64,000 nucleotides of DNA from positions 310,001 through 374,000 of the forward strand of contig NZ_OZ034688.1 of assembly GCF_964026685.1 (NCBI RefSeq), written 5' to 3'. Below, piece by piece: positions 51,775-63,621 of the stretch. Under the pieces are notes generated by a model that saw nothing but the letters and a program-made list of their open reading frames with translations, did no database searches and was not told where the DNA came from. Both the position numbers and the translations under genes were made by a program. The DNA comes from Candidatus Providencia siddallii. Its GTDB lineage: Bacteria > Pseudomonadota > Gammaproteobacteria > Enterobacterales > Enterobacteriaceae. Each line of letters starts with the position of its first letter. Position 1 is the stretch's first letter.

Positions 51775-52926
51775 ATGTATAAATATTTTTTTACTTCTGA
51801 ATCTGTATCAGAAGGACATCCTGATAAAATTGCTGATCAAATTTCTGATGCAATATTAGATGCAATTTTAGAACAAAATCCAAACGCTCGAGTTGCTTGT
51901 GAAACTTATATAAAAACAGATATGGTTATGATTGGAGGTGAAATCACAACAAATGCATGTGTAGATTTTGAAAAAATTATACGAAAAACTGTTAGTGAAA
52001 TTGGTTACACTAGTTTAGATATGGGTTTTGATGCTAATTCATGTACAATATTAAGTAAATTCAGTAAGCAATCTTTAGATATTAATCAAGGTATCAATAA
52101 TATTGATCCTTTAGAACAAGGTGCTGGTGATCAAGGAATAATGTTTGGATATGCAACTAATGAAACTGATGTTTTAATGCCTGCGCCAATTACATTTGCA
52201 CATCGTTTAGTTAAACGTCAAGCTGATGTACGAAAGAATGGTATTCTACCGTGGTTGCGTCCTGATGCAAAAAGTCAAATTACATTTCAATATGAAAATA
52301 ACAAGATTATTGGTATTGATACAGTTGTTTTATCTACACAACATTCTGAAGATATAAAACAAAAAGAATTACGTGAAGCTGTTATAGAAGAAATAATAAA
52401 ACCTGTTTTACCACATAAATGTATATTATCTACTACTAAATATTTTATTAATCCTACTGGGCGTTTTGTTATTGGTGGCCCAATTGGTGATTGTGGTTTA
52501 ACTGGGCGTAAAATTATTGTTGATACGTATGGTGGTATGGCTCGTCATGGGGGCGGTGCATTTTCTGGTAAAGATTCATCAAAAGTTGATCGTTCTGCTG
52601 CTTATGCAGCACGATATGTAGCTAAAAATATTGTTGCTGCTGGTCTTGCTGATAGATGTGAAATACAGGTATCTTATGCTATTGGAATAGCGAAACCAAC
52701 GTCTATTATGGTAGAAACATTTGGTACTGGTAAAATTTTAGAAAATAAATTAATTAAATTAATTTATGAATTTTTTGATTTACGACCTTATGGCATAATA
52801 CAAATGCTTAATTTATTACGTCCAATTTATCAACAAACAGCTTCTTATGGACATTTTGGACGTTTAGAATTTCCTTGGGAAAAAACTGATAAAGCTGATT
52901 TATTACGTGAAGCAGCTGGTTTATAA
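51775..52926 (+). CDS. metK: S-adenosylmethionine synthetase
   Basis: 383 residues (E. coli 384), collinear. It makes SAM from Met and ATP; SAM feeds the methylases RsmH and RsmI and NrdG in this window. [24 protein letters not shown] near 7-30, [16 protein letters not shown] (about 115-130), the P-loop-like [17 protein letters not shown] (about 257-273) and [16 protein letters not shown] start. The E. coli neighbour order speB-speA-metK is kept. Confidence 0.98.
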   Translation: MYKYFFTSESVSEGHPDKIADQISDAILDAILEQNPNARVACETYIKTDMVMIGGEITTNACVDFEKIIRKTVSEIGYTSLDMGFDANSCTILSKFSKQSLDINQGINNIDPLEQGAGDQGIMFGYATNETDVLMPAPITFAHRLVKRQADVRKNGILPWLRPDAKSQITFQYENNKIIGIDTVVLSTQHSEDIKQKELREAVIEEIIKPVLPHKCILSTTKYFINPTGRFVIGGPIGDCGLTGRKIIVDTYGGMARHGGGAFSGKDSSKVDRSAAYAARYVAKNIVAAGLADRCEIQVSYAIGIAKPTSIMVETFGTGKILENKLIKLIYEFFDLRPYGIIQMLNLLRPIYQQTASYGHFGRLEFPWEKTDKADLLREAAGL

Positions 52927-53482
52927 AATATCATATTTATATCTCTTTTTAATAAATTAATATTTATATATTAAACAAAAACAAAAAAATAAAAAAAAAT
53001 TATAAAAAAACAAAATTTTTAATAATTTCATTTTAAAATATATAAATTTTTTTATAAAAAAATAAACTAATATTTATTATAGAATAATATATTATAAAAT
53101 TTATTTTTTTGATTAAATTTATTTAATTGTTTTTTATTAAATTTAATTAAGCATATATTATATATAACAATTTGTTTTTTTTAATTAATTAAATAATTAA
53201 ATAGTTTTATTAATTATTTGAAATACAAAATAATTAGTTTTATATTTTTTAATTTTTTTATTTTATTTGATATGTAGATTATATTAATAATTATAAAGTT
53301 TAGTTATGATAATTAATTATTATTTTATTTTTTTAATTTTTATTTATAAAATTATTAAAATACTTTACTAATTAAACTTTAATCTATAGATTATCTTTTT
53401 TTTAATCTTTATTTTTTAAAATATATTATATTAACGATATTAAATATACCATAAATATAAAATTATAAGGATCAGTGGTTAA
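52927..53482. other. metK-gyrA gap
   Basis: 556 bp of A/T DNA with A and T runs and a 10-bp inverted repeat (AAATAATTAA / TTAATTATTT near 53190). No gene seen. Confidence 0.55.
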
Positions 53483-56029
53483 ATGAGTAAAATTGCTAAA
53501 GAAATTACATCAATAAATATAGAAGAAGAATTGAAAAATTCATATTTAGATTACGCAATATCTGTTATTGTTGGACGTGCTCTTCCGGATATTCGTGATG
53601 GATTAAAACCAGTACATCGTAGAATACTTTTTGCAATGAATATATTAGGAAATTTTTGGAATAAATCATATAAAAAATCAGCTAGGATTGTAGGTGATGT
53701 AATAGGAAAATATCACCCACATGGTGATAGTGCTGTTTACGATACAATAGTACGTTTAGCTCAACCTTTTTCTATGAGATATAAATTAATAGATGGTCAA
53801 GGAAATTTTGGTTCAATTGATGGTGATTCCGCAGCTGCAATGCGTTATACAGAAATTCGTATTGCTAAAATTACTCATGAAATTTTAGCAGATCTTGATA
53901 AAGATACAGTAAATTTTATTCCAAATTATGATGATACAGAATATATTCCTGAAGTCATGCCAACTAAAATTCCAAATTTATTAATTAATGGATCATCTGG
54001 TATAGCTGTTGGTATGGCTACAAATATCCCTCCACATAATTTAGGAGAAGTAATTGATGCTTGTTTAGCATATATAAATAATGAAAATATTAGTGTTGAA
54101 AATTTAATGAATTATCTTCCAGGTCCAGATTTTCCAACTGCTGGGATTATTAACGGAAAACAAGGTATTGCTGAAGCGTATAATACTGGTCGAGGTAAAA
54201 TTTATATTCGTGGTTGTGCCAAAATCAAAATAGATGCAAAAAATAAACGTGAAGCTATTATTATTAACGAAATCCCATATCAAGTTAATAAAACTCGTTT
54301 AATTGAAAAAATTGCTGAACTTATAAAAGAAAAACGTATTGAAGGTATTAGTGCCTTGCGTGATGAATCTGATAAAGATGGAATGAGAATTGTTATTGAA
54401 ATTAAACGTGACGCTATTGCTGAAATTATTTTAAATAATTTATATTCATTAACGCAATTACAGGTTTCTTTTGGAATAAATATGGTAGCTTTATATAAAG
54501 GAAAACCAAAAGTTTTTAATTTAAAAGAAATTATTTCTGCTTTTATATGTCATCGTCGAGAAATTGTCATACGTCGTTCTATTTTTGAATTAAATAAAAT
54601 TCGTAATAGAATACATATTCTTGAAGGTTTTACTATTGCTTTAGCAAATATTGATATAATGATTGAATTACTTCGTAAATCATCAACACCAATTGAAGCA
54701 AAAACAAAAATAATATCAAAACATTGGGATGTAAGTAACTTTAAAAATACGTTTAACTTCTTTAATAAAAATACAACGAATGTTTTTAATTATTCAAAAA
54801 CATCATTTTATAATAAAAAAAGATATTGTTTAAGCGAAAAACAAGCACAAGCTATTCTAGATTTGCGTTTGCAAAAATTGACTAATTTTGAATATAAAAA
54901 AATAGTTGAAGAATTTTATATTTTAATTAAAAATAAAGAAGATTTATTGGTTATTTTAAATAATCCTAAACATCTAATAAAAGTTATTAGTGAAGAATTA
55001 AAAAATATACGTAAAGAATTTAATGATAAACGTAAAACTAAACTTGCAGAAAACAAAAAAAAATTTCAAGTAGAAGATTTAATAAATAAAGAAAATGTTA
55101 TTGTTACATTATCTCATCAAGGATATGTAAAATATCAACCTTTATCTGATTATGAAGCACAACGTAGGGGTGGAAAAGGAAAATCTGCTGCACGTATAAA
55201 AGAAAAAGATTTTATTGCTAAATTAGTAATAGCTAATACACATGATACAATACTTTGTTTATCTAATAGAGGTAGATTATATTGGATGAAAGTACATCAG
55301 CTTCCAGAATCTACAAGATGGTCTCGTGGTAAACCAATTATAAATTTGTTGCCGTTGGAACAAAATGAACGCATTACTGCAATTTTACCAGTTAGTGAAT
55401 ATAATAATAATTGTTATGTATTTATGGCAACATCTTATGGAATTGTAAAAAAAACATTACTTCAAGATTTTGGAAAACCTAGAAGTTCAGGAATAATTGC
55501 AGTTAATTTAAAAAATAATGATGAATTAATAGGAGTTAATTTAACTACTGGAAAAAATGAAATAATGCTTTTTTCAGCTAAAGGAAAGGTAGTTCGTTTT
55601 GTAGAAAACGAAGTACGTTCTATGGGGCGTACAGCAACAGGTGTTCATGGTATAAAATTATCACAAGGAGATAAGGTTGTTTCTTTAATTATTCCAAATA
55701 AAAAAGATCATATATTAACTATTACTGAAAAAGGTTACGGTAAATGTACAGAAGAAACTGAATATCCAATTAAATCACGAGCGACTCAAGGAGTAATTTC
55801 TATTCAAGTTAGTAAAAGAAATGGTAATGTAGTTGATGCAATTCAAGTAAATAAATCTGATCAAATAATGATAATAACAGATGCTGGAACGTTAGTACGA
55901 ACACGTGTTTCTGAAATCAATGTTATTGGTAGAAATACACAAGGTGTAACTTTAATTAAAACTGTATTAAACGAAAAAGTTGTTGCTTTACAACGAATAA
56001 ATGAAATCACATATGATAATTTTACTTAA
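53483..56029 (+). CDS. gyrA: DNA gyrase subunit A
   Basis: 848 residues (E. coli 875). Topoisomerase subunit that cuts and rejoins DNA; catalytic Tyr lies in [10 protein letters not shown] near 122. The quinolone region reads [13 protein letters not shown], with Ser and Asp as in sensitive E. coli. The C-terminal beta-pinwheel carries the GyrA box [11 protein letters not shown] near 560 and the repeated blades. The acidic tail of E. coli GyrA is missing. ATG start after AAGGATCAG. All four Trp codons are TGG. Confidence 0.98.
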   Translation: MSKIAKEITSINIEEELKNSYLDYAISVIVGRALPDIRDGLKPVHRRILFAMNILGNFWNKSYKKSARIVGDVIGKYHPHGDSAVYDTIVRLAQPFSMRYKLIDGQGNFGSIDGDSAAAMRYTEIRIAKITHEILADLDKDTVNFIPNYDDTEYIPEVMPTKIPNLLINGSSGIAVGMATNIPPHNLGEVIDACLAYINNENISVENLMNYLPGPDFPTAGIINGKQGIAEAYNTGRGKIYIRGCAKIKIDAKNKREAIIINEIPYQVNKTRLIEKIAELIKEKRIEGISALRDESDKDGMRIVIEIKRDAIAEIILNNLYSLTQLQVSFGINMVALYKGKPKVFNLKEIISAFICHRREIVIRRSIFELNKIRNRIHILEGFTIALANIDIMIELLRKSSTPIEAKTKIISKHWDVSNFKNTFNFFNKNTTNVFNYSKTSFYNKKRYCLSEKQAQAILDLRLQKLTNFEYKKIVEEFYILIKNKEDLLVILNNPKHLIKVISEELKNIRKEFNDKRKTKLAENKKKFQVEDLINKENVIVTLSHQGYVKYQPLSDYEAQRRGGKGKSAARIKEKDFIAKLVIANTHDTILCLSNRGRLYWMKVHQLPESTRWSRGKPIINLLPLEQNERITAILPVSEYNNNCYVFMATSYGIVKKTLLQDFGKPRSSGIIAVNLKNNDELIGVNLTTGKNEIMLFSAKGKVVRFVENEVRSMGRTATGVHGIKLSQGDKVVSLIIPNKKDHILTITEKGYGKCTEETEYPIKSRATQGVISIQVSKRNGNVVDAIQVNKSDQIMIITDAGTLVRTRVSEINVIGRNTQGVTLIKTVLNEKVVALQRINEITYDNFT

Positions 56030-56109
56030 AAATATATTTAGTAAATAATTTTTATATAAAAATAAAAATTTTTTTATTTTATATATTTAATAAAAATTAA
56101 AAAAATAAA

Positions 56110-56574
56110 TTAACGTAATTTATGAATTATTTGATTAGAACTTCCACGAAAAAGTAATTTTGGGTCATATAAATCTTTTTTGAATTTACCATCAATTAAA
56201 GTATTAATTAACGAAACTATTTCTAGTTGTTCTATTGTTAATTCATTTATTTTATATCCTGTTCATATCCAAATATCTTTATTTATACAAACAGTTTTTA
56301 TTCGTTTTATTAATTTTAAAATAGTTGGAACATTGAATGGATGCAATGGATCTCCACCAGAAATAGACAATCCTTGTCGTTTAATTTTAGTATCTTGTAA
56401 GTCTTTAATTATAGTATTTTCAATTTGTTTAGTAAATGGTTTACCTGAATCAAGTTTTCATGTACTTTTATTATAACATCCATGACATTTATGTTCACAA
56501 CCAGAAACAAATAATGTACAACGAGTTCCAGGTCCATTTACTACATCAACAGAGTAATATTTATGATAATTCAT
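56110..56574 (-). CDS. nrdG: NrdG, anaerobic RNR activase (two in-frame TGA)
   Basis: 154 residues, exactly the E. coli length, when TGA codons 39 (56458-56460) and 104 (56263-56265) are read through. Radical-SAM enzyme that makes the glycyl radical on NrdD. The cluster motif CxxxCxxC is present (SGCEHKCHGCYN). E. coli CYNKSTWRVNSG corresponds to CYNKST-TGA-KLDSG, and KDIWVWTGYK to KDIWI-TGA-TGYK: both TGAs sit on Trp, and the neighbouring Trp is TGG. SISGGDPLHP and RGSSNQII complete the match. ATG start 2 nt after the nrdD stop. Confidence 0.96.
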
Positions 56575-56576
56575 TT

Positions 56577-58709
56577 TTAATTAAAACTTTTAAAATGTTT
56601 AATTCTACGTTTAACTTCTTCTTGTTTTCCATAATTAAATGGTCTGGAATCTGGACTACCTAAATATCCACATACTCTACGAATAACTGATACTTTATTA
56701 GAATCATAATTACCACAATTTGGACAGACAAATCCTTTGCTTGTACATAAAAATTCTCCAGTAAATTTACATTCATAACATTCATCAATTGGGGTATTAG
56801 TTCCATAATATGGAACATAATTATAACTGTAATCCCATATATCTTCTAATGCTTTTAAATTATGTTGTAAATTTGGATATTCTCCATAACAAATAAAACC
56901 TCCATTAGAAATATATGGATATGGTTTTTCAAAATTAATTTTTTCATATGGATTAACATGTTTTTCAACATCTAAATGAAAGCTATTTGTATAATATCCT
57001 TTATCTGTTACTCCTTGTATGATACCAAATTCAAATTTATCTAAACGACAAAAACGATTACATAAATTTTCACTAGGTGTGCTATATAAACTAAAAGCAT
57101 ATCCAGTTTCTCTTTTCCAATCATCGGTAGTTTTACGAAGTTTTTTAACAATATCAATAGCTTTTTTACGTAAATATTCATTGTTATATATATGTGTATT
57201 TATTCCATATAAAGCATTAATGGTCTCATGTAACCCAATATAACCTAATGAAATTGATGCTCTACCATTTTGAAAAATTTTTAAAATACTATCATCAGGA
57301 TTTAATCTTACACCACAAGCTCCTTCCATATAAAGAATAGGAGCTACACGAGCTTTAACTTTTTTTAGACGTTCAATACGAGTCATTAATGCTTTTTTCG
57401 CAACTAATAACCGTTTATCTAATAAATGCCAAAATTTTGATTCATCTTTTTGAGATTCAATAGCAATCCGTGGTAAATTTAAACTAATTACACCTAAATT
57501 ATTTCTCCCGTCATGTATTTTTTTACCATTTTTTTTATATATACCTAAAAAACTTCTACATCCCATTGGAGTTTTAAATGAGCCAGTAACATCAATAACT
57601 CGATCATAATTTAATATATCTGGATACATACGTTTACTAGCACATTCTAAAGCTAATTGCTTTATATCATAGTTTTTATCATTAAAATTATAGTTAAGTC
57701 CTTTTTTTATAGCAAAAACTAATTTTGGAAATATTGCTGTTTTACGGTTTTTACCTAAACCAACAATACGATTTTTTAAAATAGATTTTTGAATTAAACG
57801 TGATTCTTTAGATTCACCTAAACCAAAACCAAAAGTAACAAACGGTGTTTGTCCATTAGCAGTATGTAATGTATTAACTTCATATTCTAATGACTGAAAT
57901 GCATTATAACATTCTTTTTCTGTAGATTTTTCAGCATATTCTTTTGAATTTTTTATTCCCCATTCTTTTGCAGTTTTTAAATGTTTTTTATAACTAATAA
58001 GAACATATGGAGACAAAATTTCATCTATTCGATTAATTGTTGTACCGCCATATATATGACTAGCTACTTGAGCAATAATTTGTGCAGTTATTGCTGTTGC
58101 AGTTGAAATAGATTTTGGTGTTTCAATTTCTGCATTTCCCATTTTAAAACCATTAGTTAACATTCCTTCAAGATCGATTATCATACAATTAAACATTGGA
58201 AAAAATGGAGCATAATCTAAATCGTGATAATGAATTTCACCTTTTTCATGTGCAGTTACAATATCTTTAGGAAGAATATATTCTTTAGCATAATATTTAG
58301 CGATTATCCCAGCAAGTAAATCTCTTTGTGTTGGTATAACTTTACTATCTTTATTAGCATTTTCATTTAATAATGAAATATTATTTTGTTCAATAAGTCC
58401 TTTTATATCATTCATTAATTTGTTTTGTTTTTTTAATTTATCATATTTATTTTGTATATATATGATATATGCATTAGCTAAATTTTTATATTTACTGTTA
58501 ATTAAATGATTTTTTACAATTTTTTTAATTTTATTAGTATCAATTTCTTTATATTTTTTAATTTCATTTTTTATATCATTAATTATTTGATTACAATAAG
58601 AATCATCTTTTATATTTATTAAAAAAGCAGCTATATTAATTTCTTTTTGTATTTTTTTTAAATTAAACATACTTTGACGTTTATCTTTTTTTAAAACAAT
58701 TGTGTTCAC
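56577..58709 (-). CDS. nrdD: Anaerobic ribonucleoside-triphosphate reductase
   Basis: 710 residues (E. coli 712). Class III RNR reducing NTPs to dNTPs with formate. N-terminal ATP-cone (about 1-95), NENANKDSKVIPTQRDLLAG near 115-134, the active-site Cys region NTLHTANGQTPFVTFGFG near 285, four zinc Cys (CYECKFTG ... CPNCGNYD) near 640-665 and the glycyl radical loop RRVCGYLGSP with Gly681. GTG start after AAGGTGAT. Together with nrdG and flavodoxin it forms a complete anaerobic system. Confidence 0.97.
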   Translation of the reverse strand: MNTIVLKKDKRQSMFNLKKIQKEINIAAFLINIKDDSYCNQIINDIKNEIKKYKEIDTNKIKKIVKNHLINSKYKNLANAYIIYIQNKYDKLKKQNKLMNDIKGLIEQNNISLLNENANKDSKVIPTQRDLLAGIIAKYYAKEYILPKDIVTAHEKGEIHYHDLDYAPFFPMFNCMIIDLEGMLTNGFKMGNAEIETPKSISTATAITAQIIAQVASHIYGGTTINRIDEILSPYVLISYKKHLKTAKEWGIKNSKEYAEKSTEKECYNAFQSLEYEVNTLHTANGQTPFVTFGFGLGESKESRLIQKSILKNRIVGLGKNRKTAIFPKLVFAIKKGLNYNFNDKNYDIKQLALECASKRMYPDILNYDRVIDVTGSFKTPMGCRSFLGIYKKNGKKIHDGRNNLGVISLNLPRIAIESQKDESKFWHLLDKRLLVAKKALMTRIERLKKVKARVAPILYMEGACGVRLNPDDSILKIFQNGRASISLGYIGLHETINALYGINTHIYNNEYLRKKAIDIVKKLRKTTDDWKRETGYAFSLYSTPSENLCNRFCRLDKFEFGIIQGVTDKGYYTNSFHLDVEKHVNPYEKINFEKPYPYISNGGFICYGEYPNLQHNLKALEDIWDYSYNYVPYYGTNTPIDECYECKFTGEFLCTSKGFVCPNCGNYDSNKVSVIRRVCGYLGSPDSRPFNYGKQEEVKRRIKHFKSFN

Positions 58710-58930
58710 AATTTATCACCTTTAAATTTTTAAACTAATTTTATCCTTAAAAATACTATATATTGTATTATATTTAAAAGTAAAGCACAATTTATAGAAA
58801 TATTTTATTTATGATAAATATTTTTTATATTTTTTAAAAACAGTTTTATAACAAAAATATTTTTATTATAGAATATAAGCGATAATTAAAAGATTATAAT
58901 TAATGTTATAAAAATATACTTTTTTTAAAA

Positions 58931-59395
58931 TTATTGGTTATCAATTACAACTTTTCTATCAAATTCTTTTTCACAAAAATTACAAATTAAAATAATTCTT
59001 TTAAGTATTTTTTTTACAATAAATTTACTTGATACATGTTCATTATGACTAATACAATTTCCATTTGGACAAAATAATATATTATTAATATATTTAGGTA
59101 ATATAATTGTTAATTTTTTAATTACTTGATAATTTTCTATAGAATTAACTGTAGCTTCTGGAGCATACAACGCTAATTGATTTGCTTGTTTTGATGTTAA
59201 AACTGTATTTTCAATTTTAATTATATCTTTTTTACCTAAATTATTTGATGGTAAATTAAGACCGATAGTAACACGTTCTTCTGTTTCTGTAAGTTTAAAT
59301 AATTTTAATAATTTAAACCCAATTTGAGCTGGAATATGATCTATAACTGTTCCATAACTTATAGCTTCAACTTGTAATTTATTATTTCGTATCAA
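58931..59395 (-). CDS. pyrI: Aspartate carbamoyltransferase regulatory chain
   Basis: 154 residues (E. coli 153). It binds ATP/CTP and gives ATCase its allosteric control. N-terminal [27 protein letters not shown] matches E. coli almost exactly; zinc Cys are in CPNGNC and [11 protein letters not shown] start (59393-59395) with AGGAG 9 nt upstream inside the pyrB end. Keeping pyrI means feedback control of pyrimidine synthesis is probably still in place, unusual in a gene set with few regulators. Confidence 0.96.
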   Translation of the reverse strand: MIRNNKLQVEAISYGTVIDHIPAQIGFKLLKLFKLTETEERVTIGLNLPSNNLGKKDIIKIENTVLTSKQANQLALYAPEATVNSIENYQVIKKLTIILPKYINNILFCPNGNCISHNEHVSSKFIVKKILKRIILICNFCEKEFDRKVVIDNQ

Positions 59396-59397
59396 AA

Positions 59398-60345
59398 TTA
59401 TTTTCTCCTAAAAATTAATTTTTTTTTTAAAATTAATAATAATAATGCTTGTCTAGCATAAACTCCATTTCCTGCTTGTTGAAAATAATAAGCATAAGGA
59501 GTTTTATCTACACAAATTTTTATTTCATCAACACGTGGTAATGGGTGTAGTATTTTAAATGTTGGTTTTACAAAATGTAAATCTTTAGCATGCAAAACGA
59601 TTTTTGATTTTACATTAACATATTCAGATGGATCCAAACGTTCTTTTTGAACACGTGTCATATATAAAATATCCAATTTAGGTAATACTTTATCTATATT
59701 GTCATGTAAACTATAAATTATTTTTTTCTCTTCAAGAATACGTAAAATATTATTTGGCATTGATAATGCATTTGGTGCAATAAAATAAAAATAATTTTTT
59801 TTAAATTTAGATAATGCTTGAGTTAATGAATGAACAGTACGACCGTACTTTAAATCTCCTACCATTGCTATATGTAAATAATCTAAACGACCTTGTATTT
59901 CATTAATAGTAAATAAATCTAATAATGTTTGAGTTGGATGTTGATTTGAACCGTCACCAGCATTTATTATTGGTGTTTTATTAGAATAAAGACTAGCAAG
60001 ACGAGCTGCTCCTTCTTGTGGATGACGAATCACTATTGCATCTGCATAATGACTGATTACTGAAATAGTATCAGCAAAAGTTTCACCTTTTTTTTTAAAT
60101 GAAATACTTTTGCTATCAGAAAAACCAACTACTGATGCTCCTAATCGATGAATAGCTGTTTCAAATGATAAACGGGTTCTAGTAGAATTTTCAAAAAAAC
60201 AACTAGCTATTATCTTATGTTTTAATAAATATGGTAGTTGTTTTTTTTTTAAAAAACTAGCTACTTTTATTATTAATTCAAGATCTGTTCGTTTTAAATC
60301 ATTAATAGAAATTATATTTTTAAGATATAAAGGGTTATGCATCAT
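59398..60345 (-). CDS. pyrB: Aspartate carbamoyltransferase catalytic chain
   Basis: 315 residues from ATG at 60345, or 314 from the next ATG (60342), which aligns with E. coli MANPLY; a longer frame to 60372 has no support. Condenses carbamoyl phosphate and Asp. Carbamoyl phosphate site [21 protein letters not shown] near 52-72, [12 protein letters not shown] near 137, [12 protein letters not shown] near 165, and [10 protein letters not shown] near 268. Operon pyrB-pyrI, 2 nt apart. The pyrBI leader attenuator of E. coli is not recognisable upstream. Confidence 0.97.
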   Translation of the reverse strand: MMHNPLYLKNIISINDLKRTDLELIIKVASFLKKKQLPYLLKHKIIASCFFENSTRTRLSFETAIHRLGASVVGFSDSKSISFKKKGETFADTISVISHYADAIVIRHPQEGAARLASLYSNKTPIINAGDGSNQHPTQTLLDLFTINEIQGRLDYLHIAMVGDLKYGRTVHSLTQALSKFKKNYFYFIAPNALSMPNNILRILEEKKIIYSLHDNIDKVLPKLDILYMTRVQKERLDPSEYVNVKSKIVLHAKDLHFVKPTFKILHPLPRVDEIKICVDKTPYAYYFQQAGNGVYARQALLLLILKKKLIFRRK

Positions 60346-61079
60346 TTTATTCCATATAAAAAAATAAAACATTAAGTTATATATTTTAAAAATATTTTGT
60401 TAAATCATCATATAGTCTTATGCAATAAAATAACTATGTTATATTATTCAATAATATATCGTGAATTTTATATAAAACAAGTTTTATATTATTTATTATT
60501 TGAAGTATTTTAAAGAATATTTAAAATAAAAAATTGATCATAATACATATTAAAAATAAATATTTAATCATAAAAATAATATTATTTTTTTTATTTTACG
60601 TTATAAAACTCTATATTTAAATTTTTATAATAAATATATATTATTACATATTAATAATATTTATATATATTATGTTTATATATATAGGTTACATAATATT
60701 TTATTTATTTAAAAAAATTAAATTTCATATGAAATTATTGATAAAAATTTAATTGTTTAAAACAAATAACATTAAATATAAAATAATTATTTTGTAAATA
60801 ATTTTACAAAAATTAAAAATATCTTATATAATATTTTTTAATAAAAAATAATAATAAAATTAAAAAATAATAAAATAAACTAAGTAAAATAATGTTTAAT
60901 ATATTACTATGATTCTTATATCACTTAAAAATATTTAAATATTTTTAATATATTATACATGCTTTAATATATATAAAACAATCAACATAGTATCTATTTA
61001 TTATATTTTTGAATTAATATCTTGTTAGATACTAATTTATATATTTTTATTATTAAATTAATTTAATTTGAAATTTAAT
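60346..61079. other. Divergent pyrB-epmA gap
   Basis: 734 bp of nearly pure A/T DNA. I see no coding remnant, tRNA or strong long palindrome (only AATTTCATATGAAATT, 16 nt, near 60722). Confidence 0.6.
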
Positions 61080-62057
61080 ATGAATAAAATAATAAATTGA
61101 AAACCATCAATATCTATTAACAATATATCAAAAAGAGCAAATATTATAAAAAAAATAAGAAAATTCTTTAATGATAGATCTGTTATTGAAGTAGAAACAC
61201 CAACAATAAGTCATTTTGCAACAACAGATGTTTATATCTCTTCATTTAAAACAATTTTAAAAAAACCAGGAATTAATAATCCTATTAAAATGTATTTAAT
61301 AACTAGTCCTGAATATCATATGAAGCGTTTATTAGCAGCAGGTAGCGGACCTATATTTCAATTATGTCGTTGTTTTAGAAATAAAGAAATTGGAAAAAAA
61401 CACAATCCTGAATTTACCATGCTCGAATGGTATAGACCATGTTTTGACATGTATAATTTAATTAATGAAGTTAATGATTTATTCCAATATATTTTAAAAT
61501 GTGATAATACTGAACTATCATCTTATAAAGATGTTTTTATAAAATATTTAAACATTGATCCTTTATTAGCAAAAAAAACCGATTTATTGAAAATTGCAAT
61601 AAATTTTAATTTAAAAGATATCATTAAATATAAAAAAAATAAGGATAGCATATTAGAAATTCTTTTTGAATTTTGTATAAGACCTTTTTTAGGTAAAAAA
61701 AAACCTATAACAATCTATCATTTTCCTTCAACACAAGCTTTATTAGCAAAAATTAATAAAAAAGATTGTCGTGTTTCTGAACGTTTTGAAATATATTATA
61801 AAGGAATGGAATTAGCAAATGGTTTTGATGAATTAACAAATTTTGCTGAACAACAAAAACGTCTAGAAGATAACAATATTAAAAGAAATATAATAGGTTT
61901 ACCTGTATATCATATTGATAAATATTTTTTATCTGCATTAAAACATGGGTTACCAAATTGTTCAGGTGTTGCTGTAGGTGTGGATCGTTTAATTATGATT
62001 GCATTGAATTCTAAAAAAATTAACGACGTTATTGCTTTTCCTATTAATATTGCATAA
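61080..62057 (+). CDS. epmA: EpmA, EF-P lysine ligase (TGA at codon 7)
   Basis: 325 residues, exactly the E. coli length, from ATG at 61080 with TGA codon 7 (61098-61100) read as Trp. E. coli starts ETASWQPSASIPNLLKRA; here KIIN-TGA-KPSISINNISKRA. Without read-through the first usable ATG (61290) would lose 70 conserved residues. Truncated class II LysRS that attaches beta-lysine to EF-P. SPEYHMKRLLAAGSGPIFQLCRCFRNKEIG, NPEFTMLEWYRP and the C-terminal GVAVGVDRLIMIAL (motif 3) are present. EpmB and EF-P would be expected elsewhere. Confidence 0.94.
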
Positions 62058-62667
62058 TGTTATAATAAATATATTTTTTTAATATATTATTAAAAATAAA
62101 ACATTTAATTAAAATATATATTAAAAAAAACGATTTTATAAAAAATAACTTTAAATATTTATTTATATAAAATTATTTGTAATATTTAATTTTGTATAAA
62201 GTATTTTTAATATTTTTTAGAAATATTTTTATATGAAAAAACAAATTTTTTATGTTATAAACAACTATATTCTTAAATATTTTTATAAAAAAATAAAATT
62301 ATTTTGATTAATATATAAAATATCGTTTTTATTACATTAATAACTTATTTGTTTTTAAAATAATCAAAAATATGTTTTTTGAAATATTTTTTATAGTTTT
62401 TAATAATATATAATTCTCATTAATTTAAATTTAAATATTTAAAATTAAATTTTATTTTTGTTATTTTATTATATTTTTATTCCATTTGTTATTTTTTATT
62501 AAATAATATAAAATTATAATTGATCATATTAAAAATATTTTTTTAAAAAAATAATATAATTTACATATTAATAATTTTAATAAAAATATTTTAATTAAAA
62601 TTTTATATCATTTTGATATATATTAATTATTTTTTAAATTAATATAAAAACAAATTTGGAGTATCAA
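62058..62667. other. epmA-talB gap
   Basis: 610 bp of A/T DNA. Only a 35-codon frame (62233-62340, one TGA) appears; it resembles nothing I know. TTTGGAG at the end is the talB ribosome binding site. Confidence 0.55.
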
Positions 62668-63621
62668 ATGATTGATAAATTAACTTCATTACGTAATTCA
62701 ACAATTATTGCAGCAGATACAATTGATACTGAAGTAATTAAATTATATAAGCCACATGACGTAACAACTAATCCTTCGTTAATTTTAAATGCTGTAAAAT
62801 TTAATAAATATAATAAATTGATTAACGAAGCCATAACATGGGCTCGTAAGAAAAGTAAAAAACTCAAGCAACAAGTTATTGATGCATGTGATAAACTCTC
62901 TGTTAATATTGGTTTAGAAGTATTAAAAATAATTCCAGGCAGAATTTCTACTGAAATTGATGCTAATTTTTCCTATAACGAAAAAGCCTGTATATTAAAA
63001 GCAAAACGTATAATAAAAATATATAATGATTCAAATATTAATAATGATCGTATTTTAATTAAATTAGCATCAACTTGGCAAGGAATAAAAGCAGCTGAAA
63101 AATTAGAAAAAGAAGGTATAAATTGTAATTTAACTTTATTATTTTCTTTTGCACAAGCACGTGCTTGTGCAGAATCAAATGTATTTTTAATTTCCCCATT
63201 TATAGGGCGAATATTTGATTGGTATAAAAAAAATAAACAAGAAAAATATTTTACAGAAAAAGAATCACCTGGTGTAATTTTTGTTAATGAAGTTTTTAAC
63301 TATTATAAAATGCATGGATACAAAACTTTAATTATGGGTGCTAGTTTACGTGATATTAATGATATTATTGAATTAGCAGGTTGTGATATTTTAACAATTC
63401 CACCTATTTTATTAAAAGAATTATCAGAATCTCAAGGAGAAATTGTTCGTAAATTAATATATTCATCTAAAATAAAAAAACCAACTGATAAATTAACTGA
63501 ATCTGAGTTTCATTTACAACATAATCAAAATTTAATGGCAGTTAATAAACTTAATGATGGAATTTGTAAATTTATAAATGATCAAAAAAAACTAGAAAAA
63601 TTTATAATAGATTTGATATAA
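62668..63621 (+). CDS. talB: Transaldolase
   Basis: 317 residues from ATG at 62668, the E. coli TalB length; TTG at 62656 lies inside the GGAG ribosome binding region and is unlikely. It moves a dihydroxyacetone unit in the non-oxidative pentose phosphate pathway, together with RpiA. N-terminal [29 protein letters not shown] near 31-43, the Schiff-base Lys in [12 protein letters not shown] near 132, and [17 protein letters not shown] near 155. All Trp codons are TGG. Confidence 0.97.
   Translation: MIDKLTSLRNSTIIAADTIDTEVIKLYKPHDVTTNPSLILNAVKFNKYNKLINEAITWARKKSKKLKQQVIDACDKLSVNIGLEVLKIIPGRISTEIDANFSYNEKACILKAKRIIKIYNDSNINNDRILIKLASTWQGIKAAEKLEKEGINCNLTLLFSFAQARACAESNVFLISPFIGRIFDWYKKNKQEKYFTEKESPGVIFVNEVFNYYKMHGYKTLIMGASLRDINDIIELAGCDILTIPPILLKELSESQGEIVRKLIYSSKIKKPTDKLTESEFHLQHNQNLMAVNKLNDGICKFINDQKKLEKFIIDLI

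Noticed and set aside
36705-56460. Selenocysteine as the meaning of in-frame TGA
   Set aside because: Sites align with Trp rather than catalytic Cys, and no SECIS-like hairpin is seen directly after them.
56180-56476. Open frame of 98 codons on the plus strand
   Set aside because: It is antisense to nrdG, which has full homology when TGA is read as Trp; the plus frame shows no family features.
62233-62340. 35-codon frame starting MKKQIFYVINNYILK with one TGA, ending TAA
   Set aside because: Plausible length for chance in A/T DNA, no ribosome binding site, no recognised family.
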